From assembly GCF_020497125.1 (NCBI RefSeq), contig NC_059084.1, positions 4,181,501 to 4,245,500 of the forward strand: 64,000 nt of DNA, written 5' to 3'. Positions within the stretch are counted from its first letter, which is position 1. Every line of letters starts with the position of its first letter. Shown piece after piece: positions 60,560 to 64,000 of this stretch. The position numbers were made by a program, and so were the translations under genes. Under the pieces are notes generated by a model. That model ran no database searches. It saw only the letters and a program-made list of their open reading frames with translations, and had not been told where the DNA came from. Source of the DNA: Mauremys mutica (lineage: Eukaryota > Chordata > Testudines > Geoemydidae).

Positions 60560-60680
60560 TGTGGTCTGAGAAGAGAACTGGGAATCATGAGTTCAGATCC
60601 TAGCACTGACAAAAACTCAGTCACTAGCTCTCTGTGCCTCAATTTCCCCATCTGTAAAATGGGTTAATGAAATGTACTCG
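60560..60680 (+). mobile_element. MIR-like SINE
   Basis: ATGAGTTCAGATCCTAGCAC, then GCCTCAATTTCCCCATCTGT and AAAATGGGTTAATG, is a clear MIR core and tail. Confidence 0.7.
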
Positions 60681-60710
60681 CCTATCTCATGGGGGAAGGG
60701 ACTTAATTAG

Positions 60711-60788
60711 ACTGGGATTTTCAAAATAGCCTAAGGGATTTAGACATGCAAATCTCTAACTCCCTTAGGCTGCTTTAAAAATCCCAGG
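60711..60788. repeat. Short foldback MITE
   Basis: ACTGGGATTTTCAAAATAGC followed by CTAAGGGA returns in inverse as TCCCTTAGGCTGCTTTAAAA followed by ATCCCAG. Same family as 20408-20515. Confidence 0.75.
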
Positions 60789-60789
60789 C

Positions 60790-62835
60790 TCGGTGTCTAT
60801 AAAGTGCTTTGAAGATGACAAATGTTATTAAGCATTGTTCTTGCTTTAATTTTGAGCAGGTAAGGGGAGGAAGGGGACAATTGTCCCTCCTCTTCCCTCC
60901 CAAATTCTGATATGTGAACTCTGGCCAGCATAGAACATCTGACAATTTAACCCTGTTGAACCACAAATAAAACCCTCCCCATTCTCCGGCCAACCCATTT
61001 GTATTCCAAACTGCTGCGAAGGCCCAGTCCTCGCCAAACAGGGCTGAAATAAGACTCAGCACTTACACAGCACCAACATTCTCCCAGAGCACTTCACAGA
61101 GAGGAGCTGCAGCAGCAGAGCAGGGATGAAATCTCAGGAGATCCCATCTTCCAGACCTGGACTCCGTCCACTAGACCGCACTGCTCTCTGAATAATTAAC
61201 GTGAACATTTTAAATGATGCCAGGTTTAGAATCTTTCAGGCCCATTCTACTACCTAGGATTCAGGGACTCCCCTTTGATTATCAAGACTGCTGTGCAGTA
61301 GTAGGGATATTTCCCTTTAATCCAATAATCTCACAGCCAAAGCTTTACAAGCCCTTGGTCATTAAACCTCTCAACCCCCTGGTTTTACACTCATTCAGTG
61401 GTTTTCACGGCAACCATGCAATGGTGTTTGTCATCACTAATGCTGCCGCTCCTGACTGTGCTTCGCTGACTCCAGGTCCATCTCTTTCTGTAGCTCCCCC
61501 AAGGCATTCTAGTTCGGGTGGAGTCCGAGCCACCAGAGAGACAGAATATTCCCCTCCTTCCTTCCGCCCCAGTGAGAGCAAAAAGGAAATGCCGAGAAAC
61601 AGATGCCATGGAAGAAAGAACGAGAGACAGCACTGACCGTTTTCATCAGGAGAGTGAATAAGGGAGTTGCTGACATGATGCCCGGGGTGCAGAATGCACC
61701 ATCACAAGAAAATTGAAAACAAGAGATTAAAATCTAGCAGCAGTGGATAAATTCCACAAAGAGACAGGTTCATGCCCTCCTAGAAGAAAACCCAGATAAT
61801 TAAACTCCATTACTCTGCTAACGTCTTTGGTGACTGGCTTGAGAAACCAAGTACTTTGAACTAATCTTCTTTTTCTTTGGAGAACATCAGCAATGCCGAC
61901 CATGAAATGGTGGAGGGGCAAGGGGCTGCTACCACTGAGTACTGCTGAAACGGCTCGGGGTGTGCAGGGTGTGTGCATGCACCAACCTTTGATGTCTGCA
62001 GGACGGGTACCACAGCTTGGCTAGGCCACAAGGGAAATGAGTCGGATGGTTTCAGAAGGGTCCCTGATGCATGTTTATATTGTGAAGAAAATAGCTCAGG
62101 TTGACTCCCTTAAAACTGTAAATCTCTGCTCAGGGCAGGCTAGCAGGGAGGGCTGCCGGTCTGGATTGAGGCACATTGGTGGAGTAGTGTTGGACCCAGG
62201 AAGTGCAGCCAGTCAGGACTGTGTTGCGTTATCAAAGCTTATGGCAGGAGACTGGACTCCACTCAGATCCCAGACTTTACTCAGTGCTGTTAGTCCACTG
62301 ATGTAACCAGCGCCACTGTTCTAGAAAACAAGTGATAGAAGAGCTAGATTGGCCTTATGTCTATTTTTAAATAAAAGTATGTGATTTTCCATAAAGTTCC
62401 CCCAAAGTGTTAACACACTGCACCTGGGATTCAGATGAGCTGGAGGCTTTAAAACTTTTACTAAACTCAGCCAGGATTACTAGAGAGAGAGAAAGAGAGC
62501 AGCAAGCTGCTGAATCCACATATAGAAAGGCCTCTGGGATCTCAAATTAATAGGCTAGAGAGGGGGCTGTTCCCAGTGTGTTTTATTTATGGGAATCAGG
62601 ACAATTAAGTTCTATGAATACACAGAAATAGTGATCAGTATCACCCACAGTTTGCACTGCCCAGGACCACAGCCTTGGTAGATGTATAAGTGTGAAGTCT
62701 TGGAAGGTCAAGAGCTAACTTTAAAACAAAGTGTGTGTGTGTGAGAGAGAGAAATTTCACCTACTTGACTTTTTATCTCCTTTTTTGGACTAAAGTAAAA
62801 TTAACTTGTGTAGAGCAGGAAGTTAAGCTCCGGTC
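60790..62835. other. Intergenic stretch, nothing firm
   Basis: A weak MIR-like trace (CCGTCCACTAGACCGCACTG) lies near 61165. The frame at 61214-61636 (+) has no recognisable domain. Confidence 0.45.
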
Positions 62836-62964
62836 ACTCAGAGCCTGACTTCTTAGCCCTCAAATTGTCCCACTCAAGTCACTGGGGCCACATGTGGAGT
62901 AAGATGCTACAATCTCTGGGCACAACAATCTGGCCCATAATATATCATTCCTTTACATCTGGAT

Positions 62965-63115
62965 TTAACTCGCCCTGGGTGAATTTCACCCAGTGCAGAG
63001 GTGCACTAGGCCTAAGCAGCACTTGTGCCCTATTCTGTGGGCTTAAGTGGGACTTAAGAGGTGCCAAAGCCTTGTTCTGGCCCCTCTGCACAGAGGTGGA
63101 TTTCACCCAAAGCGA
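62965..63115. repeat. Foldback repeat (GGGTGAATTTCACCC)
   Basis: TGGGTGAATTTCACCCAGTG and GCAGAGGTGCAC near the left are matched by TCTGCACAGAGGTGGATTTC and ACCC near the right. It is probably a MITE. Confidence 0.5.
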
Positions 63116-63179
63116 CGCTGGGACTCCTAAACACAGACCATCTCTGGACACTTCATATGGACACACAATGTGAGACTGG

Positions 63180-64000
63180 ATGGTCCTGCCACATTGGTAG
63201 TGAATGCAGTACTGTGAGTACGTGAGCCCTCTTTAACCTACAGAGCCCCAGGAAGTGGAAGCTTTGTTGATGGGTGGAATCTAGGGCATGGGCCTGCACT
63301 GGAGAAGAGCAAATACCTCCCTTTTACTGTTCTCCTCAAGGCTAATCAAGTGCAGGTGAAAGGTGCTAGGAGCTGCCCCTTGATCAGGGCAAGGCAAGAA
63401 GAGAGAACTCCCCACAATCCACCTATGAGAGTGAGAGGATAGTCCAGTCTCTCTTTGAGACGCCAACACAGCCACCAGTCATGCTCACTGATACGCACAA
63501 GTGTAAATGCCTGTAGAGAGACAGGTAACACAGATACTGATCCACTAGGCAGTGGACCATTAATTTCATACAGGCCACCAACACAGCCATCAGATGTCAG
63601 TTACCAGCTTGACCCAGATGGGAACCAATGACCTAAAGGAGGAAGCTGCCCTATCCCAGAACCAGCTTCCCCAGCAGCTATTCATTTTCCTGGAGGAGGA
63701 AGAACCTCTTCGGTGGAACCACCTGCTCTACGTGCCTGTAAACCTATGCTTATATCCATCTCGCTTTGCAGGAGAAATATGTCTGGAGATGGACTATGGT
63801 GACAATCTGCCCATATGTAACCCAGCAAAGGCTGTTGTGGATCAGAACTAAGGGTTCATGAGCACAGCTACGTGAGGGAAGCTTACACAAAGTTTGTCTT
63901 CTCTGAACCTGGCTCCAGCCAATGCTACCAATCTCCTTACGGAAGGTCACAAATTATAGTAGCAAGAAGTGTTGCAAGGACCAGCAGAGGATAGCAGGAG
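63180..64000. other. Intergenic stretch, nothing recognised
   Basis: No supported feature up to the window end. Confidence 0.5.

Noticed and set aside
61214..61636. 140-codon plus-strand frame
   Set aside because: No domain or family resemblance; treated as chance.

Overview
The window looks like nuclear DNA of a turtle (Testudines), most likely a cryptodire. It has one vertebrate protein-coding gene, a CpG-island promoter, long AT-rich introns and many interspersed repeats. The repeats point to a turtle: CR1 LINEs with an ATTCTATG 3' tail, a tRNA-derived SINE sharing that CR1 tail, several hAT and Harbinger-type MITEs with intact target-site duplications (TSDs), and DIRS-type elements. The assignment rests on recognising families by eye; no search was run.

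The gene is ZBTB46 (BTB and zinc-finger transcription factor) on the minus strand. Its first coding exon is at 22108-23077, with the ATG at 23044, and carries the BTB domain and part of the linker. The zinc-finger exons are not seen, so they should lie beyond position 1, making 1-22107 intron. The likely promoter is a CpG island at about 43960-45760. Its best minus-strand first-exon splice donor is at 45034/45033. A well-formed candidate 5'-UTR exon lies between them at 36958-37090. From about 45.8 to 64 kb no gene is recognised; this is upstream intergenic sequence.

Layout from the left: 1-22107, intron with a decayed mariner-like element, a CR1 carrying two later insertions, a 1.67-kb DIRS-type element, a MITE with a nested SINE, a GC-rich hAT element, a 600-bp foldback hAT element and a 729-bp hAT element. 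22108-23077, ZBTB46 coding exon. 23078-45033, intron(s) with a degraded DIRS-like gag/RT relic, an L1 fragment, microsatellites and the candidate UTR exon. 43960-45760, CpG island. 45760-64000, intergenic with foldback repeats, adjacent and nested MITEs, a solo LTR, a CR1 with reverse-transcriptase remains, and MIR-like fragments.

The two most notable observations are mobile. First, the element at 6584-8256 has inverted terminal repeats plus an internal region complementary to the joined element ends, the diagnostic DIRS plan, yet keeps only a broken tyrosine recombinase. Second, two copies of one repeat (2891-3027 and 51427-51603) are independent foldback insertions with 11-12 bp TSDs and a second arm that stops at the same internal point.
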